A DNA stretch of 6,514 nucleotides from Eubacteriales Family XIII. Incertae Sedis bacterium. Lineage in GTDB: Bacteria > Bacillota > Clostridia > Peptostreptococcales > Anaerovoracaceae. The position numbers were made by a program, and so were the translations under genes. Shown here piece after piece: positions 1 through 5,604 of the stretch (the stretch's first letter is position 1; every line of letters starts with the position of its first letter). A model generated the notes under the pieces. The model ran no database searches. It was not told the origin of the DNA and saw only the letters and a program-made list of their open reading frames with translations. The stretch is taken from the NCBI GenBank assembly GCA_031290715.1, contig JAITNA010000136.1, positions 1 through 6,514 on the forward strand. The letters run 5' to 3'.

Positions 1-2
1 CA

Positions 3-140
3 TATAAGGAGAGCGCTGAATATGAACTAATGAAGAATGATTTATCCGCAGCGGCAACTTTAATAAGAGAAAACAACGACATTGTAAATGAAATAATCAA
101 TGGTCAAAGTGTTGAGTCAATCGCGAGGTTCCCTAAATGA
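3..140 (+). CDS. C-terminal end of an unrecognised protein (5' cut by the window edge)
   Basis: One frame is open from the left edge to a TGA at 138-140 and gives 45 residues, ending in IINGQSVESIARFPK. The residues are polar and look helical, with no membrane segment and no motif I can name. Composition is AT-rich, unlike the GC-rich genes further right, so this could be a different or recently acquired block. The other two plus frames stop within the first 30 bases, which supports this one as coding. The general style of a charged helix followed by a short '(S/E)xIARF' tail recalls the ends of some transposon-associated nucleases, but that is only an impression and I do not assign a function. 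A stem-loop overlaps its stop codon. Confidence 0.45.
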   Translation, partial: YKESAEYELMKNDLSAAATLIRENNDIVNEIINGQSVESIARFPK

Positions 141-168
141 GATATCCCCGCTAAAGAACCTCGGTTTT
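124..168 (+). terminator. Possible weak terminator after the first partial gene
   Basis: Positions 124-131 (CGAGGTTC) and 156-163 (GAACCTCG) are perfect 8-bp inverted repeats with a 24-nt loop, followed by GTTTTAG. A second, competing pairing joins AAATGAG at 135-141 with CTCATTT at 171-177, followed by TG. The long loop and short T tract make this weak as an intrinsic terminator. Its place across the stop codon of the upstream gene fits that role. Confidence 0.35.
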
Positions 169-170
169 AG

Positions 171-287
171 CTCATTTTGTTACTCCGCTTTCGGGCAGCG
201 GCCGGCGATGATTTCAAAAACATGCTCTTTGGCATGGAAAAGATCGAGGACATGCACCCATTTATTTATTGGGCCGTGGGTGTTTGA
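171..287 (+). pseudogene. Possible remnant reading frame without a start
   Basis: In the same frame as the partial gene at the left edge, after a TAG at 168-170, an open stretch runs to TGA at 285-287. It reads as a hydrophobic run (LILLLRF), a charged piece (GDDFKNMLFGMEKIEDMHP), then FIYWAVGV. This has a protein-like pattern rather than a random one, but there is no credible start codon with a ribosome site at its beginning. It could be a decayed gene fragment, the frameshifted tail of the gene to its left, or chance. The stop codon overlaps the -35 hexamer of the next promoter. A 6-bp inverted repeat (CACCCA 255-260 with TGGGTG 277-282) lies near its end. I do not recognise the protein. 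Confidence 0.2.
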
Positions 288-312
288 CATCGTGAAGCTT
301 GAATCATATACT
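284..312 (+). promoter_or_regulatory. Near-consensus sigma-A promoter for the V4R/cyclase pair
   Basis: A perfect -35 TTGACA at 284-289 is followed by a 17-bp spacer and a -10 TATACT at 307-312. Transcription would begin around 319, giving a leader of about 34 nt before the ATG at 353. It is the closest match to consensus with optimal spacing in the window, so expression is expected to be strong unless repressed. No obvious operator dyad overlaps it. Confidence 0.85.
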
Positions 313-352
313 ATATACAAGTTTATCGCAACAATAGTATGTGGGGTGTAAT

Positions 353-889
353 ATGGCTAATATCTTTAAACGCGACGCGACGGTGCATGAATTCAATTGG
401 GACAATCTCGGCGACATCAAGGCCGGGCGCGAGGATCTCGGCGAAGAGATGCCGGTGCTGGTCTATCGTTTGATGCAGTTCACGATGCTTGACATCCTGA
501 CGAAGGATTTCGGCCCGGACAAGGCGAACGAGTATTTCAGAAGGGCGGGCTTCTTGGCGGGAACCGAATTCACCAAGCATGTGCTTGACCTGACTGTCGA
601 CCTCAACACTTTCCTGGCGAATCTGACGCAGGCGCTTGTCGACCTCAAGATCGGCATTCTGCGGATGGAGGCTTTCGACCCCGATTCGGGCGACCTTGTG
701 CTGACTGTGGGGCAGGACCTGGATTGCAGCGGGCTGCCGGTGACCAATGAAACGGTCTGCAACTATGACGAAGGGTTCATCTCGGGGATTCTCGGGACGT
801 ATACGGGCAAGACGTATGATGTGCGCGAGATTGATTGCTGGGCGTCGGGCGACCGTGTTTGCCGCTTCAACGCGACGGTGACCGCATAG
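353..889 (+). CDS. V4R-domain (4-vinyl reductase-like) sensor protein
   Basis: This 178-residue protein is essentially a single V4R domain (the fold seen in BchJ and the sensor part of XylR/DmpR/MopR regulators), likely a cytoplasmic binder of small hydrophobic or aromatic ligands. The C-terminal half has the family signature: C136, then YxxGFxxGxxG, E159, C162, then GDxxCxF with C170. The spacing C-23-E-3-C-8-C matches, as I recall it, the zinc site of the phenol sensor MopR, so a structural zinc is expected. C125 is an additional cysteine. There is no DNA-binding or ATPase domain, so the signal must pass to a partner; the diguanylate cyclase starting 2 nt after its stop is the obvious candidate. 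I chose ATG 353 because GGGGTG lies at 343-348. A GTG at 341 (182 residues) is in frame but has no ribosome site. No signal peptide or membrane segment. Confidence 0.88.
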   Translation: MANIFKRDATVHEFNWDNLGDIKAGREDLGEEMPVLVYRLMQFTMLDILTKDFGPDKANEYFRRAGFLAGTEFTKHVLDLTVDLNTFLANLTQALVDLKIGILRMEAFDPDSGDLVLTVGQDLDCSGLPVTNETVCNYDEGFISGILGTYTGKTYDVREIDCWASGDRVCRFNATVTA

Positions 890-891
890 CG

Positions 892-1015
892 ATGAGCGGG
901 CGATATTGCAATCGACATCACAAACGATGTTACAGCCGATATTACAGCCGTAATTAATTCAGCGAAAGGAAACAGAGCGATTTCAATTCCCGGCGTTGAC
1001 ATTCTGTTCAACTAT
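892..1015 (+). other. Displaced N-terminal coding extension of the diguanylate cyclase (probable frameshift)
   Basis: The cyclase frame is open from 896, just after a TGA at 893-895, to its first ATG at 1016. This stretch reads as protein (DIAIDITNDVTADITAVIN, then SAKGNRAISIPGVDILFNY) running smoothly into the cyclase. It has no ATG, GTG or TTG. An ATG at 892, 2 nt after the V4R stop TAG, is one frame off and alone gives only 21 residues, to TAA at 955. Removing a single G from GGG at 898-900 joins that ATG to the cyclase frame, starting MSGDIAIDITND. A rarer option is an ATT start, for example 980, which has AAAGGA at 965-970. A 12-bp imperfect direct repeat (926-937 and 938-949) encodes DVTA/DITA. 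Confidence 0.6.
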
Positions 1016-2239
1016 ATGCGCGATGTGCTGTACTATCCGGCACGCGCCCAACTTGCTGCGGAAAGCCTTCCCGACGACCTCAAAGAACTCGGGGAGGGTT
1101 TGCTTTATCTCGGCAACTGTATCACGGAGGTGCGCAATCTCGCGGGCAGTTTGTCGCGGGGCGAGCTCAACATCCCCCTGCCGACGCCGGACAATGAAAT
1201 GGCGGCGACGCTCAAAGCGCTTCACGCGACGCTCAAACATCTGACTTGGCAGGCGCAGCAGGTCGCGAAGGGCGATTACGATCAGCACATCAAGTTCATG
1301 GGCGAGTTTTCCGAAGCTTTCAACGAGATGATCGCGCAATTGCGCGAACGCAGGGACAGCCTTGCGCTCGAAATGGAAACCGTCAATCGGCAGACGCAGG
1401 AGCTCGAACGCTCCAACAGCCTGTTTGAAGTGATTACGAGCAATATGTCGGAATGGATTGTCATGGTTGACAAGGAAACCGGGGAACACCTTTTCGCCAA
1501 CCATACGGTGCAAAGCGTTCTGACAAGCGATGTATTCGAGGAACAGCTGTATGATTATTTGATGGAATACGCGCGCGGTATGGGCATGGACGACGAACCA
1601 AGGTCGGAAGAGTTCACCTTGATCAGCGATACGGCGCTCCAGTATTTTGAGGTGACGCTGTATTACATCAAATGGTATCAGCATGACGCCGTGGCTTGCG
1701 TATTGGTGGATATTACGCAGGAAAAAGAGGAATACAACCGTCTGGAGGACGCGGCGTACAAGGATATGGCGACGGGCGTGTTCAACCGGCATTACGGCAT
1801 GAAAACGCTCGAACAATGGCTTGCGAAAAAAGAGGGTTTCTCGTTGATTTTCATCGATATGGATATGCTCAAATACGTCAACGACGTATTCGGACATCAG
1901 GAAGGCGACATCTATATCCAGACCGTCGCCGATCTGCTGGGGGATATTTCGCCCATGGCGGTCGTCTGCCGTCTTGGCGGCGATGAATTCATGGTGCTGC
2001 TTCAGGAGCGCGACAAGCGGGGCCGCGGCATGCCCGAGCTGCTTGAAGGCCTGCGCAACAAGCTGATAGACTCTTCCACGAAGGGTGAAAACGGCGAAAT
2101 CCTTTACAATCGCAGCCTGAGCTTCGGCATTGTTGATGTCGGAAAAGACAATGTGCTGCCGGCAAACGAGATTCTTTCGATGGCGGACGAGCGGATGTAT
2201 GAATACAAGAAAGCGCACAAAAAAGAGCGCCGCGTCTGA
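1016..2239 (+). CDS. Soluble diguanylate cyclase with HAMP-like, PAS-like and GGDEF domains
   Basis: It makes cyclic di-GMP from two GTP in the cytoplasm. Numbered from ATG 1016 (407 residues): residues 30-112 look like two successive HAMP-like units (SRGELNIPLPTPDNEM and AKGDYDQHIKFMGEFSEAFNEM) but without membrane segments; 108-135 is a coiled coil; 136-236 is PAS-like, ending in the typical VDIT; 245-405 is the GGDEF domain. The active site is intact: IDMD (D281, D283), VNDVFGHQEGD (288-298) and GGDEF at 321-325. The product-inhibition RxxD motif, expected at 312-315, is SPMA instead, so classical feedback inhibition is probably absent. ATG 1016 has no ribosome site and the conserved frame extends upstream, so the true protein is likely about 40 residues longer. 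It follows the V4R gene under one promoter and probably takes its signal from that protein. Confidence 0.9.
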   Translation: MRDVLYYPARAQLAAESLPDDLKELGEGLLYLGNCITEVRNLAGSLSRGELNIPLPTPDNEMAATLKALHATLKHLTWQAQQVAKGDYDQHIKFMGEFSEAFNEMIAQLRERRDSLALEMETVNRQTQELERSNSLFEVITSNMSEWIVMVDKETGEHLFANHTVQSVLTSDVFEEQLYDYLMEYARGMGMDDEPRSEEFTLISDTALQYFEVTLYYIKWYQHDAVACVLVDITQEKEEYNRLEDAAYKDMATGVFNRHYGMKTLEQWLAKKEGFSLIFIDMDMLKYVNDVFGHQEGDIYIQTVADLLGDISPMAVVCRLGGDEFMVLLQERDKRGRGMPELLEGLRNKLIDSSTKGENGEILYNRSLSFGIVDVGKDNVLPANEILSMADERMYEYKKAHKKERRV

Positions 2240-2294
2240 TCTTTCGGCTGTGTTCCGAAATAATCCGATAAGAATCCGATAATAATCAGAACCC
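2240..2294. repeat. Convergent intergenic gap with small repeats
   Basis: This gap lies between the ends of the cyclase (plus) and the M24 gene (minus). TTTCGG at 2242-2247 pairs with CCGAAA at 2255-2260 (6-bp stem, 7-nt loop). AATCCGATAA occurs twice in tandem with an 11-bp period (2262-2271 and 2273-2282). ACCCC at 2291-2295 pairs with GGGGT at 2304-2308, spanning the M24 stop codon. Read on the minus strand, that last hairpin is followed by TCTGATTATTATC. None has a proper T tract, so terminators here are weak or factor-dependent. Confidence 0.35.
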
Positions 2295-3005
2295 CTATCG
2301 CAGGGGGTACAGGGGGAGCAGTTCTTTTGAAACGCCGGCAGTGATGACCTCGCAGCCGGATTTTGTGATCACGACGGTATCCTCGATCCGGACGCCGCCC
2401 CAACCCTCGATGTAGACGCCCGGCTCGATCGTAACGACCATACCGGGCGCGAGGACAGCCACGGAATCCTTGCCGATACGCGGATCCTCGTGTACCTCTG
2501 TGCCGACGCCGTGCCCCGTGGTATGAATGAAGTATTCTCCCAATCCCGCTTCCTCGATGACGCCGCGGCAGACGCGGTCGAGCGCCTTACAGGCGATGCC
2601 CGGCTTTGCGGCGCGGACACCCGCTGTCTGGGCGGCGAGGACGGTACGATAGACGAAGGTTTGCCGCTCTGTCGCGGCGCCGAGCAGGAAGGTCCGCGTC
2701 ATGTCGCTGCAATAGCCGTCCGCGATAACGCCGAAGTCGACGGTGATGAAGTCGCCTTCCCGCAAAACGCGGCCGGAGGGGACAGCATGCGGCTGCGCGC
2801 CGTTCGGGCCCGACGCGATGATGGGCGGGAAAGAAAGGCCCTCATAGCCCGGCGAATCCTTCGCGAACGCTTCGAGCTGTTCGGCGACCCAGATTTCCGT
2901 CCGGCCCGGCCGGATCAGGGGCAGTGCGCGCGCGACAGCGGCGGAACCCGCCGTCGCCGCGCGCTTCATGATTTCGATTTCTTTCCGGGTCTTGATTTCC
3001 GCCAT
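2295..3005 (-). CDS. Short M24B-family metallopeptidase (Xaa-Pro aminopeptidase/prolidase-like)
   Basis: A 236-residue pita-bread fold enzyme. All five dinuclear-metal ligands are present: D90 (VDFG), D101 (CSDMTRT), H165 (TTGHGVG), E194 (IEPGVY) and E208 (RIEDT), with the catalytic-type H73 (PHAVPS) and H172 (EVHEDP). The CSDMTRT and HEDPRI signatures fit M24B (PepP/PepQ) rather than methionine aminopeptidase. Such proteins usually have about 350 residues, with a creatinase-type N-terminal domain; here that domain is absent and the protein starts just before the catalytic core. It starts 5 nt after the hydantoinase stop with no clear ribosome site, so translation is probably coupled. A longer in-frame start at 3167 would lie inside the hydantoinase gene and encodes no known domain, so I rejected it. 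Substrate is uncertain: X-Pro peptides, or another amide, since M24 also includes creatinase and ectoine hydrolase. Confidence 0.85.
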   Translation of the reverse strand: MAEIKTRKEIEIMKRAATAGSAAVARALPLIRPGRTEIWVAEQLEAFAKDSPGYEGLSFPPIIASGPNGAQPHAVPSGRVLREGDFITVDFGVIADGYCSDMTRTFLLGAATERQTFVYRTVLAAQTAGVRAAKPGIACKALDRVCRGVIEEAGLGEYFIHTTGHGVGTEVHEDPRIGKDSVAVLAPGMVVTIEPGVYIEGWGGVRIEDTVVITKSGCEVITAGVSKELLPLYPLR

Positions 3006-3010
3006 CGCCG

Positions 3011-4405
3011 TTACAGGTTTCTCAGATCGGGGGAGGTCAAGCGTATCGGTTTGCAGGCTACGAACTCGCCCGTCCCTTTCGCGCCCAAGAATTTCCCCTC
3101 TTTGAATACGAGCCGGCCCCTGCTGTAGGTGCGTTCCGGGTAGCCTTTGAGCGCGGCGCCTTCCCATATGGTATGGTCTGTCGCGCCGTGCATCCCTTTG
3201 TTTGTAATGGTGAATCGCGCCTTGGGGTCGTAGACGACGATATCCGCGTCAAGGCCGACCGCAATCGCGCCTTTTTTGTGCGCCAGTCCGAAAATCTTCG
3301 CGACGTTCGTTGCGCAGAGTTCGACAGCCTTGTTGAAAGAGATACGGCCCTTGTTCGCTTCGGACAGGATGTAGGGGTACAAATTTTCAATGCCCGCGCA
3401 GCCGTTGGGGATTTTGCGGAAATCGTTCTTGCCCCAGTTCTTCTCGCTCTTCTTGAACGGGCAGTGGTCCGTCGCGACCGCGGCGATATCCCCGCGCGCG
3501 ATGCCGTCCCACAGGGCTTTCTGTGATTCCTTGCCCTTGATGGGCGGCGAGCAGACAAAGTTGCGCCCGTCGGGCCTTTTGTAGACATCGCTCGTGAAGT
3601 GCAGATAGTGCGGGCAGGTTTCGGCGAAGATGGGATAGCCTTCATCGCGCGCCCGCGTCACGGCGTCCATCCCCTGCTTGTTCGCGAGGTGGACGATGTA
3701 GAGGGGCGCGCCCGCGGCTTTGGCCCACTGAATGGCCCGCACGTCCGCTTCGCCCTCGACGAATTCGGGCCGGGACAGATAATGATACCAAGCGGAGGTC
3801 TTTTTCTCGGAGATGTATTTGTTTGTGAGGAAATTGACGAGATCGTTGTTCTCCGCGTGCACGCCGACGAGGGCGCCGATGCCTTTCGCATGTTCAAGCG
3901 TCTGATAGAAAACGCCGTCCGTAACGCCGAAGTCGTAGACCATGAACACCTTGAAACTCGGCACGCCCATTTTGACCGCGTCTTCCATGGTGGAGAGCAA
4001 ATCGCCGTGGATGTCCTTGACGCCGATGTGGAACGAATAATCAACGACGGCTTGCGTTTCCGCGATGGCGTTTCTGCGGCGGATCGCGTCGGGGAAGGTT
4101 TCGTCAAAGTCCTGCAAAATGAAATCAAAGACGGTCGTCGTGCCGCCGCAGGCTGCCGCGCGCGTACCTGTTTCGTAGTCGTCCGCGGAGATGGTGCCGC
4201 CGAAGGGCATGGCGAGGTGTGTGTGCGCGTCGATCGCGCCGGGGAGGACGAGCTTGCCTTTGCAGTCGACGACCTCCGTGTCCGCGCCGGGCTTGAGCGC
4301 CGCGCCGATGGCGATAATTTTGCCGCCGCTGACGGCGACGTCCGCTTTGAAAGCGGAAGAATCTGTGACGACCTTGCCGCCTTTGAAAAGGATATCAATA
4401 GTCAT
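3011..4405 (-). CDS. hydA: Dihydropyrimidinase / D-hydantoinase
   Basis: This 464-residue cytoplasmic amidohydrolase opens 5,6-dihydropyrimidine or 5-substituted hydantoin rings to N-carbamoyl products. The length is normal for the family. The complete dinuclear zinc site is visible: H61 and H63 (DAHTHL), the carboxylated K152 (SFKVFM), H183 (GVHAEN), H239 (IVHLAN) and catalytic D313 (ATDHCPF). Y157, five residues after the lysine, is the usual substrate-stabilising tyrosine. Start ATG 4405 has a good GAAAGGA site on the minus strand (4414-4420) 8 nt away. The gene is first in an operon with the M24 peptidase 5 nt downstream. No beta-ureidopropionase, carbamoylase, transporter or dihydropyrimidine dehydrogenase is in the window, so dihydrouracil versus hydantoin as substrate cannot be decided. 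Allantoinase and dihydroorotase are less likely from the SFKVFMVY and NGCAGIE motifs. Confidence 0.93.
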   Translation of the reverse strand: MTIDILFKGGKVVTDSSAFKADVAVSGGKIIAIGAALKPGADTEVVDCKGKLVLPGAIDAHTHLAMPFGGTISADDYETGTRAAACGGTTTVFDFILQDFDETFPDAIRRRNAIAETQAVVDYSFHIGVKDIHGDLLSTMEDAVKMGVPSFKVFMVYDFGVTDGVFYQTLEHAKGIGALVGVHAENNDLVNFLTNKYISEKKTSAWYHYLSRPEFVEGEADVRAIQWAKAAGAPLYIVHLANKQGMDAVTRARDEGYPIFAETCPHYLHFTSDVYKRPDGRNFVCSPPIKGKESQKALWDGIARGDIAAVATDHCPFKKSEKNWGKNDFRKIPNGCAGIENLYPYILSEANKGRISFNKAVELCATNVAKIFGLAHKKGAIAVGLDADIVVYDPKARFTITNKGMHGATDHTIWEGAALKGYPERTYSRGRLVFKEGKFLGAKGTGEFVACKPIRLTSPDLRNL

Positions 4406-4462
4406 GGTAGTTTTCCTTTCTGAATCCCGCAGGAAGTGTTTCGCATTTCCGTTTGTACATGC

Positions 4463-4490
4463 ATTATACTACAATACTATAAAATTTCAG
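4463..4490 (-). promoter_or_regulatory. Promoter of the hydantoinase-M24 operon
   Basis: Read on the minus strand, CTGAAA (4490-4485) is followed 16 bp later by a perfect TATAAT -10 (4468-4463). The -35 lies in the last codons of the upstream P-loop gene, whose stop is at 4477-4479. The leader to the hydantoinase ATG is about 50 nt. The AT-rich segment stands out from GC-rich coding on both sides. The -35 matches consensus at 4 of 6 positions, so the promoter is probable rather than certain. Confidence 0.6.
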
Positions 4491-5304
4491 AAAGGGATTT
4501 TTGAAAGTCGGGGTCGGACGCGAGGGAGCGGCAGGCGAATTCGGCGGCGTAGAGCGACTCGGCGGGAACGGCGGGCAGGAGGACCGGCGTCTTTACGGGC
4601 AGAAAGCGCAGGACTTCCCGCCGGTTGACGCCTTTGTTCATCTTATTCAGAACCCAAGTCACGGGGACGCCGCCCGCTTCGGCGGCGCGGACGAGCTCGA
4701 TCGTTTTCGCCCCGGCGAGAAGCCGCGAGGGGAGGGGGTCTACGACGCAGACGATGCGGTTCATGTCGGCGAGGATGTCTTTGTCGGGGCAGGTGATGTC
4801 GCAGAGGACGGGACTCCCCGTGATGTTGTCGATGAGCCGGATCAGGCCGGCGGCGCTCAGGCCGATGTCCTGCTCGCCCGGAACGCGCAGCGCCCAGTTG
4901 ATCCCGCCGCTGATGTTGAACACCCCGGAAACGGGCTTGCCCGCCGCGGCGAGCCGGTAAAAGGAAAGGAAGGCACGGCCCGCGAAATGGCGGTCGGCGC
5001 CGATCTTGTCGTAGGGGCAGCCGTACGCGGCGTGCCCGCCCGCGTCGGCTTCGACATACGCGATGAGCCGCCCCGCTTCCTTCTTGAAAGCGGGAGAAAG
5101 GCCGCGGGCCTTTTTCGCGGCCGCCAGATATTCCGCGGCGGCTAACGCTAAGGTCGTCGCGCCCGCGCCGGGGGTCGCGCCGACAAAGCCGATCTTGTGT
5201 TTTTCCGGCCCGCGGCCCGCCGTCTGACCCGGCCCGCCGGCAGTCTGTCCCGCCCCGCCGCGGGAAAGTCTGCGTGTGATTCGCTGTGGATGTCCAAGGT
5301 ACAT
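4477..5304 (-). CDS. ParA/MinD-like P-loop protein with lysine-less Walker A
   Basis: This 275-residue protein has the order of a SIMIBI-class (ParA/MinD/TadZ-like) ATPase. There is a beta strand and loop GFVGATPGAGATTLALAAA (39-57), a second strand IAYVEAD (81-87), a Walker B-like strand VLCDIT (166-171, D169), IVCVVDPLPSRLLAG (184-198) and a guanine-loop-like WVLNKMNKG (217-225). The loop TPGAGATT aligns with the KGGVGKTT of ParA, but both lysines are lost; the Walker A lysine is A49. Some CpaE/TadZ-type proteins carry similar Ala or Ser loops, so nucleotide binding may be weak or absent. Residues 15-33 are a Gly/Gln/Thr linker built from a 7-residue repeat (GGAGQTA, GGPGQTA). No membrane segment. 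ATG 5304 is the only good start; its ribosome site is poor. No partner ParB, pilus or division gene is in view, so the function is unknown. Confidence 0.7.
   Translation of the reverse strand: MYLGHPQRITRRLSRGGAGQTAGGPGQTAGRGPEKHKIGFVGATPGAGATTLALAAAEYLAAAKKARGLSPAFKKEAGRLIAYVEADAGGHAAYGCPYDKIGADRHFAGRAFLSFYRLAAAGKPVSGVFNISGGINWALRVPGEQDIGLSAAGLIRLIDNITGSPVLCDITCPDKDILADMNRIVCVVDPLPSRLLAGAKTIELVRAAEAGGVPVTWVLNKMNKGVNRREVLRFLPVKTPVLLPAVPAESLYAAEFACRSLASDPDFQKSLSEIL
5218..5259 (-). repeat. Two tandem 21-bp units inside the P-loop gene
   Basis: On the minus strand, units 5259-5239 and 5238-5218 agree at 17 of 21 bases and encode GGAGQTA and GGPGQTA. A partial third unit (GRGP) follows. The repeat sits just before the P-loop and forms a flexible, positively ended linker. 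Such an in-frame repeat can gain or lose copies without breaking the gene. Confidence 0.7.
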
Positions 5305-5338
5305 AGTTCAATCCGATCCGGGCGCCGCAAACGCCCCA

Positions 5339-5497
5339 GGGAAGCGGCGAGAAATAAAGTGAACATTTGGCTTGTCTTTTTTTCGCCTGACTGCGTTGCA
5401 AAGCCTCGCCGTACTACCAGTACGGCTACGTTTTGCGCCTTGTCAGCCAAAAAAAATCCTGCGCCAAATTTGTCCACTTTATTTCTCGCCGCTCCCC
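5339..5497. repeat. 159-bp near-palindromic element (MITE/REP-like)
   Basis: The outer arms contain a perfect 19-bp inverted repeat, 5343-5361 against 5475-5493. The pairing continues inward with small bulges through a T tract at 5377-5383 opposite an A run at 5449-5456, then through GCCTGAC/GTCAGCC-type segments. It closes in a perfect 8-bp stem, GCCGTACT (5408-5415) with AGTACGGC (5419-5426), around a 3-base loop. The whole could fold as one long cruciform or RNA hairpin. It encodes no plausible protein. I see no clear target-site duplication. A dispersed non-autonomous mobile repeat is the simplest reading; the family is not recognised. Confidence 0.75.
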
Positions 5498-5513
5498 AAG
5501 CAAAGTCCTATCG

Positions 5514-5533
5514 GTAATATACTATTATATTAC
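5514..5533. promoter_or_regulatory. Operator-like dyad over the P-loop gene promoter
   Basis: GTAATATA (5514-5521) and TATATTAC (5526-5533) form a perfect 8-bp inverted repeat around a 4-base spacer. A second small palindrome, ATTAC-A-GTAAT, overlaps at 5529-5539. The dyad covers the -10 and spacer of the minus-strand promoter, the typical place for a repressor to bind. The protein that would bind is unknown, and AT-rich chance symmetry is possible. Confidence 0.4.
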
Positions 5534-5544
5534 AGTAATGTCAA
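5516..5544 (-). promoter_or_regulatory. Promoter for the P-loop gene, far upstream of its start
   Basis: On the minus strand, TTGACA (5544-5539) is followed by a 17-bp spacer and TATATT (5521-5516). Transcription would start near 5509, giving a leader of about 205 nt that contains the entire 159-bp palindromic element before the ATG at 5304. The match is strong for both hexamers and spacing. Confidence 0.65.
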
Positions 5545-5604
5545 TATGTAGAAATAAAGAATGCCGCTGTAATAGTAACCCTGCCTCATTTCGCAACAAT
5601 TTTC

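Noticed and set aside
100..351. An 83-codon plus-strand frame starting at 100
   Set aside because: It overlaps the tail of the first gene in another frame, runs through the whole promoter region and has no domain or ribosome site.
887..895. Stop-codon readthrough to make a V4R-GGDEF fusion
   Set aside because: Two different stops (TAG and TGA) lie in frame with only one codon between them, and an ATG sits at 892. Coupled re-initiation with a one-base shift is a simpler explanation.
983..2218. A 411-codon open frame antisense to the diguanylate cyclase
   Set aside because: It mirrors the GGDEF gene, contains no recognisable domain and has a His/Arg/Phe-rich composition typical of a reverse-strand shadow. 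The sense strand has an intact catalytic signature.
2490..3128. A 212-codon plus-strand frame over the M24 gene
   Set aside because: It is a shadow frame of the M24 and hydantoinase genes with an Arg/Ala/Asp-rich composition, no domain and no ribosome site.
3599..4423. A 274-codon open frame antisense to the hydantoinase
   Set aside because: It is rich in Asp/Val/Arg/Gly, as expected from reading a GC-rich gene backwards. The opposite strand has every metal ligand of a hydantoinase.
4501..5145. A 214-codon plus-strand frame opposite the P-loop gene
   Set aside because: The composition is a Gly/Asp/Val/Arg shadow, while the opposite frame has the ordered motifs of a P-loop protein.
5449..5456. 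Run of A/T in the palindrome as an intrinsic terminator
   Set aside because: The T tracts lie on the 5' side of the central hairpin in both directions, not after it, so they do not form a standard terminator.
5339..5497. CRISPR array or tRNA-like structure
   Set aside because: It is a single palindrome without regularly spaced repeats, and no cloverleaf or tRNA consensus boxes are visible.
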